DNA of 64,000 nucleotides from Streptomyces sp. NBC_00820 (GTDB taxonomy: Bacteria; Actinomycetota; Actinomycetes; Streptomycetales; Streptomycetaceae): the NCBI RefSeq assembly GCF_036347055.1, contig NZ_CP108882.1, positions 4,228,501-4,292,500 on the forward strand, given 5' to 3'. The notes below the pieces were generated by a model. It was given only the letters and a program-made list of their open reading frames with translations. It was not told the origin of the DNA and ran no database searches. The first letter of the stretch is position 1, and each line of letters starts with the position of its first letter. Made by a program: the position numbers and the translations under genes. Positions 7,706-16,229 of the stretch are shown piece by piece.

Positions 7706-8788
7706 TCACGCTGTCTTGAGTGGGGTGCCGTCATAGGTCCAGCGGTACGGCTTCGCGGTCTTGTTGTGCTGGATGACGTAGGCGTCCAGCTTGTCGATGA
7801 GGTGGTCTCGGCTGCGGAAGTCGCCGTTGCGCAGGACCCGACGTGTCAGGGAGGAGAAGAACAGCTCGATCTGGTTCAGCCAGGAAGCGTGCGGGGGTGT
7901 CCAGTGGACGTGCCAGCGCGGGTGGGCGGCCAGCCATGTCTTTGTGTGCTTTGCCGTGTGCGAGGAGCCGTTGTCGAGGACGATGTGGATGTCTTTGGCG
8001 GGGTCGATGACCGTATCGACCTGTTCGAGGAAGGCGGTGAAGGTGGCCGCGTTGTTGCGCGTGATGGTCTCGGTGAGGACTTCACCGCTTCGTACATCCA
8101 GTGCTGCAACGAGGGAGGCGGTGCCGTGTCGGCGGTATTCGAACTCCTGCCGGGCCATTCGTCCGGGCCGGGGCGCCTGCCCAGGGTGGCGTCGGGATCG
8201 TGCGGCGATTGCGGTCTTCTCGTCGATGGAAAGCACCACCGCGCCCTCGGGTGGGTTGAGGTACAGGTTGCAGACGTCGGTGGCCCGTTGCCAGAAGTCC
8301 GGAGTGTCCCGGCGGGTGAGCCAGCCCCGCACCCGGTGCGGTTTCAGATCCAGGTCCGCCAGGATGCGGCCGACCTGGGACGGTGAGATCTCGGCGAAGG
8401 CCGTGCCCGCGACCTGCGCGGCGATCCTGCGATGCGACCAGGTTGACTCCGGGTACGGGGGCGCGCTGGTGGCGGCGGCCACGACGGCGACGCGCACCTG
8501 TGGTCCGTAGAGGCGGGGCCGGCCGGAGCGTTGCGCGTCGGCCAGAGCGGCTACGCCGTCGGCGGCGAACCGGCCCCGCCACTTGCGCACCGTGTTGACG
8601 CTGATCTTCAGCTCGCGTGCGATCGCGGCGTTGGTCAGCCCGTCGGCCGCTGCGAGAACGATCTTCGCCCGCAGTACCTGCCTCACCTGTGCGGTCACGG
8701 AGGTTGCCAGCCGCCGCAGGCGCGTACGCCCTGGCGCGGCGAGGTTCACCACAACCGCCGTTGAAATCGACGTAGTTGGATGAGGCAT
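7706..8788 (-). CDS. IS630 family transposase
   Basis: A complete 360-aa transposase. N-terminal HTH (TNAAIARELKISVNTVRKW, about residues 50-70) and a second winged helix (RRIAAQVAG...SPSQVGRILADL), then the DDE catalytic core: Asp in LSIDEKT, Asp in IVLDNGSSHT, and Glu in LNQIELFFSSL. The frame is open upstream to 8977, but that extension overlaps the reductase gene; ATG 8788 (MPHPTTSIST) gives the usual size. No frameshift or stop, so it may be functional. Confidence 0.93.
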   Translation of the reverse strand: MPHPTTSISTAVVVNLAAPGRTRLRRLATSVTAQVRQVLRAKIVLAAADGLTNAAIARELKISVNTVRKWRGRFAADGVAALADAQRSGRPRLYGPQVRVAVVAAATSAPPYPESTWSHRRIAAQVAGTAFAEISPSQVGRILADLDLKPHRVRGWLTRRDTPDFWQRATDVCNLYLNPPEGAVVLSIDEKTAIAARSRRHPGQAPRPGRMARQEFEYRRHGTASLVAALDVRSGEVLTETITRNNAATFTAFLEQVDTVIDPAKDIHIVLDNGSSHTAKHTKTWLAAHPRWHVHWTPPHASWLNQIELFFSSLTRRVLRNGDFRSRDHLIDKLDAYVIQHNKTAKPYRWTYDGTPLKTA

Positions 8789-8825
8789 GGCCGTTTCCTG
8801 GCGGCGCGGGCTGGTGGCTGGGGGG

Positions 8826-9638
8826 CTATGCGAGGGCTGTTGCGAGCACAGAGTGGGGTGCGCGGCCCAACAGTTGACGCAGGTCACCGCCGGTGCGGGA
8901 CATGAACCCGGCCGCGATGGCGGAGTAGGTACCCACCAGCATCGGCACCTGGAAGGGCTCGGCGCCGGAAGCGGCAATACGGGTGCGGGCCTGGGTAAGA
9001 GTCTCCGGCTCGTAGGTCACGTGCGGGCCGTGCGCGCGGGCCAGCTCGCCGCCGCCGATGGCCTGCTCGCCGACGAGTTCGTAGATGCGCCCCGCATGAG
9101 CGGGTGCGTCCACCGTCACACGTGCCGCGGCGTCGGCCAGGTCCGCTCGGGCCACGGCGGCCAGTTGGCCCTCTCCGAGCGGGGCTGTGATCCGCCCGTC
9201 GGCCGACGGGGCCGCGAGCCAGCCCAGCAACTCTGCATACAGGCCATTGCGCAGGATCGTCCAGTCCATGCCGCTCTCCTGCAGGCGACGCTCGGTCCAG
9301 CGGTGCGGCAGGGCGTAGGGGAGGTGATCGCCGTCGGCGGTCAGGCTCGTATAGACGACATGCCTCACGCCGGCCTTCTCTGCGGCGGCGATGGCGGCGC
9401 CGTGCCGGGCTATGACGGTGTCGTCCTCGCCGTAGCCCGCGGAGATCAGCAACAGCACATCCACACCTTCGAAGCCTCCGGCAAGGGTGCCGGGCTCGTC
9501 GAAGTCGATGCGGCGGACCGGCAGCGGGGCCTTGAGCTGCTGAGGGTCGCGCGTTCCAAGGACGGTGTCGTCGCGGTCGGCCAGCCGTTCGGAGATCAGT
9601 GTGCCCAGGGCGCCGGTGGCGCCAGTAATCAGGATCAT
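8826..9638 (-). CDS. NmrA-like NAD(P)-dependent reductase (quinone reductase type)
   Basis: A 270-aa atypical SDR. The N-terminus MILITGATGALGTLIS is a GxxGxxG dinucleotide-binding fold. The sequence resembles QOR2/YtfG NAD(P)H:quinone oxidoreductases and NmrA-type proteins, without the YxxxK catalytic pair. It lies 37 bp upstream of the transposase in the same direction and divergent from an HxlR regulator, the arrangement seen for redox- or electrophile-responsive HxlR/quinone reductase pairs. Being within the inverted repeats, it is a passenger of the IS630 element. Confidence 0.85.
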   Translation of the reverse strand: MILITGATGALGTLISERLADRDDTVLGTRDPQQLKAPLPVRRIDFDEPGTLAGGFEGVDVLLLISAGYGEDDTVIARHGAAIAAAEKAGVRHVVYTSLTADGDHLPYALPHRWTERRLQESGMDWTILRNGLYAELLGWLAAPSADGRITAPLGEGQLAAVARADLADAAARVTVDAPAHAGRIYELVGEQAIGGGELARAHGPHVTYEPETLTQARTRIAASGAEPFQVPMLVGTYSAIAAGFMSRTGGDLRQLLGRAPHSVLATALA

Positions 9639-9668
9639 CAGGGTCTTCCCGTTCCGGTAGGTTCTCTT

Positions 9669-9677
9669 CGGTAACCG
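9669..9677. promoter_or_regulatory. Candidate HxlR operator
   Basis: CGGTAACCG, a 9-bp palindrome in the 85-bp divergent gap between the reductase and HxlR genes, preceded by a related CCGGTAGG at 9654-9661. Position is right for autoregulation of both promoters; no experimental consensus was checked. Confidence 0.35.
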
Positions 9678-9723
9678 GGATCATCCTGCGGTTTTGTGCC
9701 GGGGAACGTAAGGAGGCACTTCC

Positions 9724-10137
9724 ATGTCAGTGGGGCACACCGGGGTAACCACCGTCCCCGTCGTCAGCTGCGGCGACGAGCACGAGGATTGCGGGATCCG
9801 CGACGTGCTCGACCGGATCGGCGACAAATGGTCGGTCCTGGTCGTCGTTGAACTGGCCCAGGGCGTCCGCCGTTTTCGGCAACTACAGCGCGCCATCCCC
9901 GGTATCTCGCAGCGGATGCTGACGCTCACCGTGCGGCGGCTGGAACGCGACGGCCTGGTCACCCGGACTGTGCATCCCACGGTGCCCCCGCAGGTCGAGT
10001 ATGAGCTCACGACGATGGGCCACAGCCTCACGTATCTGGTCAAAGCCCTCACGGACTGGTCGGCTCAACACCGCGACGCCATCGCGCAAGCGCGCCAGGA
10101 ATGGGATGCCGAACACCCCGACTCTGGAATCCGGTGA
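9724..10137 (+). CDS. HxlR-family transcriptional regulator
   Basis: A 137-aa MarR/HxlR-type winged-helix protein. The signature [19 protein letters not shown] is followed by [29 protein letters not shown], the DNA-binding segment, and a C-terminal dimer helix. Cys17 and Cys23 flank the start of the domain; in related regulators (YodB, HypR, QorR) an N-terminal Cys senses quinones or oxidants. AAGGAGG at about 9710 supports ATG 9724. Likely controls the divergent reductase. Confidence 0.92.
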   Translation: MSVGHTGVTTVPVVSCGDEHEDCGIRDVLDRIGDKWSVLVVVELAQGVRRFRQLQRAIPGISQRMLTLTVRRLERDGLVTRTVHPTVPPQVEYELTTMGHSLTYLVKALTDWSAQHRDAIAQARQEWDAEHPDSGIR

Positions 10138-10196
10138 ACAAACGGGCTCCAGCACCTTGCCGATTACGACGGGGTGAGCTTGCTCAACCCCCTCAA

Positions 10197-10217
10197 CGAA
10201 CTTCTGCGAGGCAGCAC
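10197..10217 (-). repeat. Right terminal inverted repeat of IS630 element
   Basis: Reverse complement of 7671-7691 with one mismatch. The chromosomal gene that follows ends at 10234, so the insertion lies just beyond its stop codon and does not break it. Confidence 0.85.
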
Positions 10218-10233
10218 TAGCAGGCGCGGCCGG

Positions 10234-10491
10234 TCACGACGCCGACTTCTCCCGCTGCTCGTACGCGCGCGCCCGCCGGCGCAGCTCCGCCCTGGCCGCG
10301 GGCGCACCGCCGGGGACCGAGGCGAAGTAGGGGTGCCGGAGCAGGCGCACGGAGAGGTGGTGCAGTCGCCGGCGCAACACCGTCACGTTGCGGGGGCGGG
10401 GCGCCGCGAGCGCCTCGTACGTGCGGTTCCAGGCGCGCTGGAGCTGGATGAGGTCGTAGGGGAAAGGGGTGGGCGGCATGGCCGGATTCAA
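10234..10491 (-). CDS. Small conserved basic protein, function unknown
   Basis: An 85-aa Arg-rich protein (FPYDLIQLQRAWNRTYEALA, then VTVLRRRLHHLSVRL). It has no recognised domain; the sequence looks like a small protein widely conserved in Streptomyces. ATG 10491 or ATG 10479 (MPPTPFPYD) may be the start. Now separated from its former upstream neighbour by the two mobile elements. Confidence 0.6.
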   Translation of the reverse strand: MNPAMPPTPFPYDLIQLQRAWNRTYEALAAPRPRNVTVLRRRLHHLSVRLLRHPYFASVPGGAPAARAELRRRARAYEQREKSAS

Positions 10492-10700
10492 TCACGTGTT
10501 CGATTTCCGGGTCACGTCGCGCCACGACACGCTCGCCTGAGCTGTGACCGAGCACCATAGGTGGCCCTTGAGTATTCCGGTTGGCCCCTGTGCACGATGG
10601 TCGGCCCCGTGTGGGCGGTTGGATCATCCGCCGAGTGGCTTCCGGTGGGCCGCCGGACCGGTCATGATCAAGTTCCGGGGGTTCGACGGTGGGGTGTGGT

Positions 10701-11732
10701 GTGAAGGACTGGCGGACCGATCCGACGTTTGCGATGTGCCGGGAAGTGGCGGACGGGGCGGACCTGGCCTCGTTCGCGGGCGGCCCGTTCGACGTGCGGG
10801 CGGTGGTGGCCGGCATCCTGCCCGAACCCCGACAGGGCTTGGACCTCGATGCCGTCCCGTGGGGCAACTTCCCCCATGGGTACGACGCCCGAAAGGCCGT
10901 TCACCTCCTGCGCGCCGACGGCGAACCGGGCGTGGACGCGACGGGTGTGCTGTGGGGCCTGTGCGCCGACGACAGCCGGGCCGCCGCCGCCCTCGCCGTG
11001 CCGTTCCTCATCCCCCTGGCCATCGACGCCCACCACCCACACCGCGCCGCCGCCCTCGCCGTACTCTCCGGCCCCGCCCGTGCCAGGCACCACGGCGTCG
11101 CCTCCCGCGAGGAACTCCTCCTCCACCGCAACGATCCCCGGCGCGACGCCCCCGACACCCACGACGACTACGGCTACGAGGTGACCGGCTACCCGGCCGG
11201 CTGGTCGGTGGCCGCCGCCCGAGCCGCGATCACCACCGACGCCTCCGCACTCCTGCCCCTCCTCGGAGACCCCGACCCCACCGTCCGCGTCGACGCCGCC
11301 TACGCCCTGGCGACCACCGCCGACCCCGACCACACCATCCGGACCGCCTTGACCAACGGATTCGCCGCCGAAAGCGACGCCATGGTCCGCGCCGCCCTGC
11401 TCCTGGCCACCGCCGAGATCACCCGGGCCCACCCGCACCCGCCGACCCTCACGTGGCTGAGCGAACGGTGGCACGACCGGACGGAGACCCCCGAAGCCCG
11501 CCTGGCGGCGGCGGTCGGCTGGCTCTGCCTCACCGACCGATCCGCACCCGAGGAGCTCCGCCGGACCGTCGACACCCTCGCCGACGACGAGCGCGCACAC
11601 GCCATGGAGTCCCTGCCGTGGATGAACGCCGCCTCCGGCACCGACGAACCAGGACTCCTGCGCTGCAGACGCCGCATGCTCCACCCGGAAGAACCCGACC
11701 CGGAAGCGGGCTTCTGGGACTCCCTGTTCTGA
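10701..11732 (+). CDS. HEAT-repeat-like protein
   Basis: About 343 aa of Ala/Leu-rich helical repeats (LLPLLGDPDPTVRVDAAYAL and similar segments), typical of HEAT/PBS-lyase-like scaffold proteins. No catalytic motif or membrane segment. GTG 10701 (VKDWRTDP) is chosen over GTG 10689; neither has a strong ribosome-binding site. Partner and role unknown. Confidence 0.75.
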   Translation: MKDWRTDPTFAMCREVADGADLASFAGGPFDVRAVVAGILPEPRQGLDLDAVPWGNFPHGYDARKAVHLLRADGEPGVDATGVLWGLCADDSRAAAALAVPFLIPLAIDAHHPHRAAALAVLSGPARARHHGVASREELLLHRNDPRRDAPDTHDDYGYEVTGYPAGWSVAAARAAITTDASALLPLLGDPDPTVRVDAAYALATTADPDHTIRTALTNGFAAESDAMVRAALLLATAEITRAHPHPPTLTWLSERWHDRTETPEARLAAAVGWLCLTDRSAPEELRRTVDTLADDERAHAMESLPWMNAASGTDEPGLLRCRRRMLHPEEPDPEAGFWDSLF

Positions 11733-11870
11733 GCAACCGGGCTGTGGTCGTGCATCGGAGTCGTCCAGCGGGGTCAACCGCGGTGCTCGGTCGCATGAGC
11801 AGCCCGAGCCGCCCGAGCCGGTTCCGCCTACGCTCGGTCCAGGGAGTGCCCGAGCCGGAAGAGGTTGGCC

Positions 11871-12665
11871 ATGGATCTTCAGCTCAAGGACAAGGTCGTC
11901 GTCGTCACCGGTGCGAGCAAGGGCATCGGCCTCGCCCTGGTCGACGCGTTCGCCAGGGAAGGCGCGCACGTCATCGCCGGGAGCCGGAGCATCACCACCG
12001 GGCTCGAAGAACTCCAGGAGAGATACGGCGTCATCGCCGTCCCGGCCGACCTGTCCACCGCGGCGGGGCCCGACGCGCTCGTCGCGCGCGCGGTGGACCG
12101 GTACGGCACGGTCGACGTCCTGGTCAACAACCTGGGTGCCGCGACGCCCCGTCCGAGCTTCCTGGACATCGACGACGCCGAGTGGCAGCGGATCTTCGAC
12201 CTGACCCTGTTCAGCGCGGTCCGGGCCAGCCGCGCGGCCCTTCCCCACCTGCTGGACGCCGGCGGAGGCGCCATCATCAACATCAGCTCCATCAACGCGC
12301 GCCTGCCCTTCCCCGCGGTCGTCGACTACTCCGCGGCCAAGGCCGGGCTGGCCAGCCTGACCAAGTCGCTGTCCGAGGAGTTCGCACCGCGAGGCGTCCG
12401 GGTCAACGCCATCGCCCCGGGACCGGTCCGCACCCCCTTCTGGACCGCACCGGGCGGCTTCGCCGATGCCGCGGCGGCCCAGGCCGGCACCACCCCACAG
12501 GAAGCCATGGACGTCGTCGTGCCCCAGAGCATGGGCATCTCCACCGGACGGGTCACCGAGGCCCACGAAGTCGCCGACCTCGCGCTCTTCCTCGCCTCAC
12601 CGCTCGCCGGCAACATCACCGGAGCCGAGTTCACCATCGACGGCGGCCAGGTCAAGACACTCTGA
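11871..12665 (+). CDS. SDR family oxidoreductase
   Basis: A 264-aa classical short-chain dehydrogenase. TGASKGIG binds NAD(P); NNLG is the structural motif; Ser in INISSIN and the YSAAK motif supply the catalytic residues; FTIDGGQV is the usual C-terminal motif. ATG 11871 is supported by GAAGAGG 6 nt upstream; a TTG at 11865 is less likely. Substrate unknown. Confidence 0.92.
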   Translation: MDLQLKDKVVVVTGASKGIGLALVDAFAREGAHVIAGSRSITTGLEELQERYGVIAVPADLSTAAGPDALVARAVDRYGTVDVLVNNLGAATPRPSFLDIDDAEWQRIFDLTLFSAVRASRAALPHLLDAGGGAIINISSINARLPFPAVVDYSAAKAGLASLTKSLSEEFAPRGVRVNAIAPGPVRTPFWTAPGGFADAAAAQAGTTPQEAMDVVVPQSMGISTGRVTEAHEVADLALFLASPLAGNITGAEFTIDGGQVKTL

Positions 12666-12867
12666 CGACGTCCGCACGCGCCCGGATCCCCGCTCCGCCA
12701 CCGCCAACCCCTGCCGCTCACCCAGCACTTCGCGGAGCGGTCCGTACGGCACTGTGTTCGGCGCAGGCCCTGAGCACGTCCGGGTGAAACCAACGCCGCC
12801 GCGGTGGCCCGGAAGCCTGCGCGGTTAGGGCCATGGGTGTCCCACTCAGCCCATGGAAGGACCAAGC

Positions 12868-13380
12868 ATGACCGCTGGCCTGCCACCGATCGGCGCGGAG
12901 ATCCCCTGCTCCATGCTCGCGATCGACAGCGTGATCGAGTACCGGAACCAGATCATCAACTGTGACTTCAGAGGCGGCGTCAGACACCGCGTCGACGTCA
13001 ACCCTCATGACCCCATGACGAGCGTCCTCCTGCGGACCATCGGCTACCGGGTGACCGCGGACACGGACAGGGGGACCATCACCTTCGAGCAGAACGACGT
13101 CGACGTGAACCCCAGGAGCACCCTGCGCACGACGCAGCAGTCCCCGCCGCAGTACCTGCACCGCGATGTCCAGGAGTTCAGCGTCACCTTCGACCTCGAC
13201 GGCGAACCGGTGGTCCTGGTGACCAGGGCCCCGATGGTCTGCGAGGCCACCCTCAGCCAGTTCCCGCCCCGAGGAGACAGCTACCGGCTCATCGAACCGG
13301 TCGACCTCGTCGACCCGGAGCACCCGGACACGGTCGTCGCCCGCCTGACCGCCTTCCCCTCCAAGCGCGGCGGCCTGTGA
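12868..13380 (+). CDS. Conserved hypothetical protein
   Basis: About 170 aa, predicted mostly beta, with no signal peptide or helix of membrane length. Motifs such as VDVNPHDPMTSVLLRTIGYRV do not point to a family I know. Start ATG 12868 has GAAGGA at proper distance; the in-frame ATG 12853 lacks one. A 16-bp tandem repeat begins 12 bp after its stop. Confidence 0.6.
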   Translation: MTAGLPPIGAEIPCSMLAIDSVIEYRNQIINCDFRGGVRHRVDVNPHDPMTSVLLRTIGYRVTADTDRGTITFEQNDVDVNPRSTLRTTQQSPPQYLHRDVQEFSVTFDLDGEPVVLVTRAPMVCEATLSQFPPRGDSYRLIEPVDLVDPEHPDTVVARLTAFPSKRGGL

Positions 13381-13391
13381 CCACACGGCAG

Positions 13392-13471
13392 GACCGGCAG
13401 CCGACACGACCGGCAGCCGGTACGACCCGTAGTCGGTACGGCCGGTAGCCGGTACGGCCCGTAGTCGGTGC
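13392..13471. repeat. 16-bp tandem repeat, five copies
   Basis: Five head-to-tail 16-bp units starting at 13392, 13408, 13424, 13440 and 13456, e.g. GACCGGCAGCCGGTAC and GACCCGTAGTCGGTAC; copies differ at 2-5 positions and alternate between GCAGCC-like and GTAGTC-like versions. Non-coding gap between convergent genes. Confidence 0.85.
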
Positions 13472-13492
13472 TGCCGGCGCACACCACGAAAA

Positions 13493-13533
13493 GTGCCCTC
13501 CGCCCCCCCGCATCTCCCGGGGGCGGAGGGCAC
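13493..13533. terminator. Bidirectional terminator, 15-bp stem
   Basis: GTGCCCTCCGCCCCC pairs with GGGGGCGGAGGGCAC between the convergent hypothetical gene (ends 13380) and the MFS gene (ends 13552). Confidence 0.85.
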
Positions 13534-13551
13534 ACGCGCGAGGTCCGCCGT

Positions 13552-15018
13552 TCACTCCACGGCCGTACGGAGGAAGAGGGCGGCGACGAGCGCGGTGACC
13601 AGCACCAGGACGGCGTCCACGGCGACGGCCGTGCGGACGCCCGTCAGGATGCCGTGCGTGGTGACCGTCACCATGGCGCCCGTGGCGACGGCACTCATCA
13701 CAGGGGTGCCCAGAGTGATGCCGATCTGCTGGCTCATCGTGGCGAGCCCGGCGGCCATGCCCTGCTCGTGGTCGGGCAGACCGCCGGTCGCGGTGACCAT
13801 GAAGCCGACGATCAGGAGCATGTTGCCGACACCGCCGACGAAGCCCGCGGGCAGCAGCAGGGCGAGGCCCGCGGGGCCGGTGCCCAGGGCGACAAGGGCG
13901 GCGGTCGCGACGGCCTGGACCAGGGCACCGCCGACCAGGGCCACCCGGGTGCCGGTGCGGGCGATGACACGGGGCGCGAGCACACCGCCCAGGACGGTGC
14001 CCAGACCCAGGACACCGAGGGACAGCCCGGCCGCGAGGGAGGAGAAGCCGAGCACCCGCTGGAGATAGAGAGTGAGCAGGAAGACCAGCGAGGTCTCGGT
14101 GACGAAGGCCAGGATCCCGGCGACGTTACCGACGGCGACGGTGCGCCGGCGCAGAACGGTCACCGGGACCAGCGGAGCGGAGCTCACGCGTTCGACGAAG
14201 AAGAAGACGACCAGCAGCACGGCCCCGGCCGCGAGAGCGCCCAACGCGACCGGATCGCTCCAGCCCTGCTCACCGGCCCGCGCGAAACCCAGGACCACGG
14301 CGAGCAGACCCAAGGTGACGGTGAGGGCACCGGGGATGTCCAGGCGAGGGCGCTCGGTGGGCCGCGACTCGGAGATCACCATCGGAGCGACGGCCAGGAC
14401 GGCAACGGCGACCGGCACGTTGATGAAGAACGACCACCGCCAGGACAACAGGTCCGTCAGCACACCGCCGAGAACCGCTCCGGTGGTGAAGCCGGCCGAC
14501 ATCAGCGCACCGTTCAACCCCAGCGCCCTCTCCCGCGATGGCCCCTCGGGGAAGGACGTGGTGAGCAGCGACAGGCCCGCAGGGGTGACGGCGGCCGTGG
14601 CCAGACCCTGGAAGACACGGGCGACGAGCAGCACTCCGGGACCGGTGGCCAGGCCTCCGACGAGGGAGGCGAGCCCCAGGACGGCCAGCCCCCCGAGAAA
14701 GAGCCGGCGACGGCCGAAGAGATCCGCGACCCGGCCGAACAACAGGGTGAACCCGGCCGCGCACAAGGCGAACGCCGTCCCGATCCACTGCAGGTTCGAC
14801 AGGGAGAAACCCAGCCCCTTCCCGATCACCGGCAGAGCCACGTTCAGGATCGAGAAGTCGACCGCCAGCATGAACTGCGCGACCAGCAGCACCACCAGCG
14901 TCAACCGCGCCTGCGACGTCAACCGCGCCCGCGACGTCGACCGCCCACCGGAACCCTCGTCCGACTGCCGGCCCGGCAGCGACGCCCCCTCCACCACCAC
15001 ACCATCGACCACAGACAT
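13552..15018 (-). CDS. MFS drug exporter, DHA2 (14-TMS) type
   Basis: A 488-aa multidrug/antibiotic exporter of the EmrB/QacA subfamily. The first helix (LVVLLVAQFMLAVDFSILNVALP) carries the DHA2 motif, LFGRVADLFGRRRLF is the loop 2-3 motif A, and about fourteen hydrophobic segments follow. ATG 15018 (MSVVDG) is preferred over the longer frame from 15108 because GAAGGG lies 9 nt upstream. Divergent from an XRE regulator, which probably controls it. Confidence 0.9.
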   Translation of the reverse strand: MSVVDGVVVEGASLPGRQSDEGSGGRSTSRARLTSQARLTLVVLLVAQFMLAVDFSILNVALPVIGKGLGFSLSNLQWIGTAFALCAAGFTLLFGRVADLFGRRRLFLGGLAVLGLASLVGGLATGPGVLLVARVFQGLATAAVTPAGLSLLTTSFPEGPSRERALGLNGALMSAGFTTGAVLGGVLTDLLSWRWSFFINVPVAVAVLAVAPMVISESRPTERPRLDIPGALTVTLGLLAVVLGFARAGEQGWSDPVALGALAAGAVLLVVFFFVERVSSAPLVPVTVLRRRTVAVGNVAGILAFVTETSLVFLLTLYLQRVLGFSSLAAGLSLGVLGLGTVLGGVLAPRVIARTGTRVALVGGALVQAVATAALVALGTGPAGLALLLPAGFVGGVGNMLLIVGFMVTATGGLPDHEQGMAAGLATMSQQIGITLGTPVMSAVATGAMVTVTTHGILTGVRTAVAVDAVLVLVTALVAALFLRTAVE

Positions 15019-15160
15019 GCGACCCATCCCTTCGAGGACCGTCGGCACACCGCCGACGAGCCGACGACACACCGCCGACGAAGGGAATGGTGCTGGCCGG
15101 GCAGACACTCACCCAGACCTCAGAAATGACTCGCCACCCGCTGACAGGCCACGCCCTGAC

Positions 15161-15177
15161 TGGTCACCACATGACCA
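15161..15177. promoter_or_regulatory. Candidate operator between MFS and XRE genes
   Basis: Inverted repeat TGGTCA-ccaca-TGACCA within the 244-bp divergent region. The leader of the MFS gene also has two near-identical copies of ACACCGCCGACGA (about 15047-15059 and 15070-15082). Either could bind the XRE regulator. Confidence 0.45.
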
Positions 15178-15262
15178 CCCCACACGGGAAGCACCCGACA
15201 GGCGCCCCGCGTTGGACGCAATGACACCGTCCACGTCACCGGATGCACGGGAAGGCCACGTC

Positions 15263-16150
15263 ATGACCGACTTCTCCGAACTGAGCGACTTCCTGCGCAG
15301 CCGCCGAGCCGCCCTGAACCCCGAAGACATCGGTCTTCCCCAACTGGCACAGCGCCGCCGCGTACCAGGCCTGCGCCGCGAAGAGGTCGCCCTGGCCGCC
15401 GGCCTGAGCGTCACCCACTACACGCGCCTCGAACAGGGCCGCACCCACCAGGTCTCCGACTCCGTCCTCACCGCGATCGCCCGCACCCTGCGCCTGACCC
15501 CCGACGAGCACACCCACCTCATGGACCTGGCCCGACCGGAAGCCCCCGGCCCCCGCCGCACCCCGGCACCACGCACCCACCACGCCGACCAGGGCATCCG
15601 CCAGCTCATCGACACCTTCACCGAGACACCGGCCCTCGTCCTGGACCGGCGCAACGACATCCTCGCCTGGAACGCCATGGGCCATCTCCTGCTGGCCATG
15701 CACCTGGACATCGACGCGCCCAGCGAGCCCCACACCCGGCCGAACCTGACCCGCATGCTCTTCCTGGACGAGCGCAACCGCGATCTCTACCCGCACTGGG
15801 ACGACGAGGCCCAGCTCGCGGTGGCCTCACTACGACTCGTAGCCGGCCGCCACCCCCACGACAAGCAGCTCGCCGAACTGGTCGGCGACCTCATCATGAA
15901 CAGCGACGACTTCGCCGGCCGCTGGGCCCGCCACCCGGTCCGCACCTGCGTGGCAGGCATCAAGGAGATCCATCACCCACTGGTGGGCGAAATGGAGCTG
16001 TCCTTCCAGAGCCTCCTCGTCCCCGGACCGTCGGAGCAGCGCCTGATCACCTACTCCGCCCGGCCAGGAACGACATCCGAAGCCGGCCTGCGGCTCCTCG
16101 CCGCCACCCTCCAGGTGCCCTACGACGAGACGGCGCGCACTACCGACTGA
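15263..16150 (+). CDS. XRE-family regulator with MmyB-like ligand domain
   Basis: A 295-aa regulator. N-terminal HTH (about 36-85) has the typical RRRVPGLRREEVALAAGLSVTHYTRLEQG block; the C-terminal part (about 110-285, LVLDRRNDILAWN...) is the MmyB-like fatty-acid/PAS-type ligand domain. Such regulators usually repress an adjacent exporter or oxidoreductase. ATG 15263 has GGAAGG 7 nt upstream. The stop is followed one nucleotide later by a parS site. Confidence 0.92.
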   Translation: MTDFSELSDFLRSRRAALNPEDIGLPQLAQRRRVPGLRREEVALAAGLSVTHYTRLEQGRTHQVSDSVLTAIARTLRLTPDEHTHLMDLARPEAPGPRRTPAPRTHHADQGIRQLIDTFTETPALVLDRRNDILAWNAMGHLLLAMHLDIDAPSEPHTRPNLTRMLFLDERNRDLYPHWDDEAQLAVASLRLVAGRHPHDKQLAELVGDLIMNSDDFAGRWARHPVRTCVAGIKEIHHPLVGEMELSFQSLLVPGPSEQRLITYSARPGTTSEAGLRLLAATLQVPYDETARTTD

Positions 16151-16151
16151 C

Positions 16152-16165
16152 GTTTCACGTGAAAC
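16152..16165. other. parS site (ParB-binding palindrome)
   Basis: GTTTCACGTGAAAC, a perfect 14-bp palindrome identical to the Streptomyces parS consensus. ParB loads here to build the segregation complex near oriC. It lies between the XRE gene stop and a terminator. Confidence 0.92.
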
Positions 16166-16170
16166 ACGAA

Positions 16171-16201
16171 GGGGCGGCCGATTCACCGCATCGGCCGCCC
16201 C
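16171..16201. terminator. Bidirectional terminator, 12-bp stem
   Basis: GGGGCGGCCGAT (16171-16182) and ATCGGCCGCCCC (16190-16201) between the convergent XRE and DUF5324 genes. Confidence 0.8.
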
Positions 16202-16229
16202 ACAACCACACCGGCGCCGGTACGCCACC

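Larger units (their letters stand above)
7671..10217. mobile_element. IS630-type element carrying passenger genes
   Basis: A 2547-bp unit bounded by 21-bp inverted repeats (7671-7691 and 10197-10217, 20/21 identical) with TA at both borders (7669-7670, 10218-10219), the target duplication typical of IS630/Tc1-mariner elements. Inside are an intact IS630 transposase, an NmrA-like reductase and a divergent HxlR regulator. Removing it and the MITE rejoins GTGCCCGGCGC-TA-GCAGGCGCGG. Standard IS630 elements are about 1.1-1.2 kb with only a transposase, so the extra 1.4 kb is passenger DNA. Confidence 0.8.

Noticed and set aside
10668..12566. 632-codon minus-strand open frame
   Set aside because: Antisense to the HEAT and SDR genes; Gly/Val-rich shadow without domain.
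13468..15129. 553-codon plus-strand open frame over the MFS gene
   Set aside because: Hydrophilic Gln/Glu/Arg-rich complement of membrane helices, a well-known artefact.
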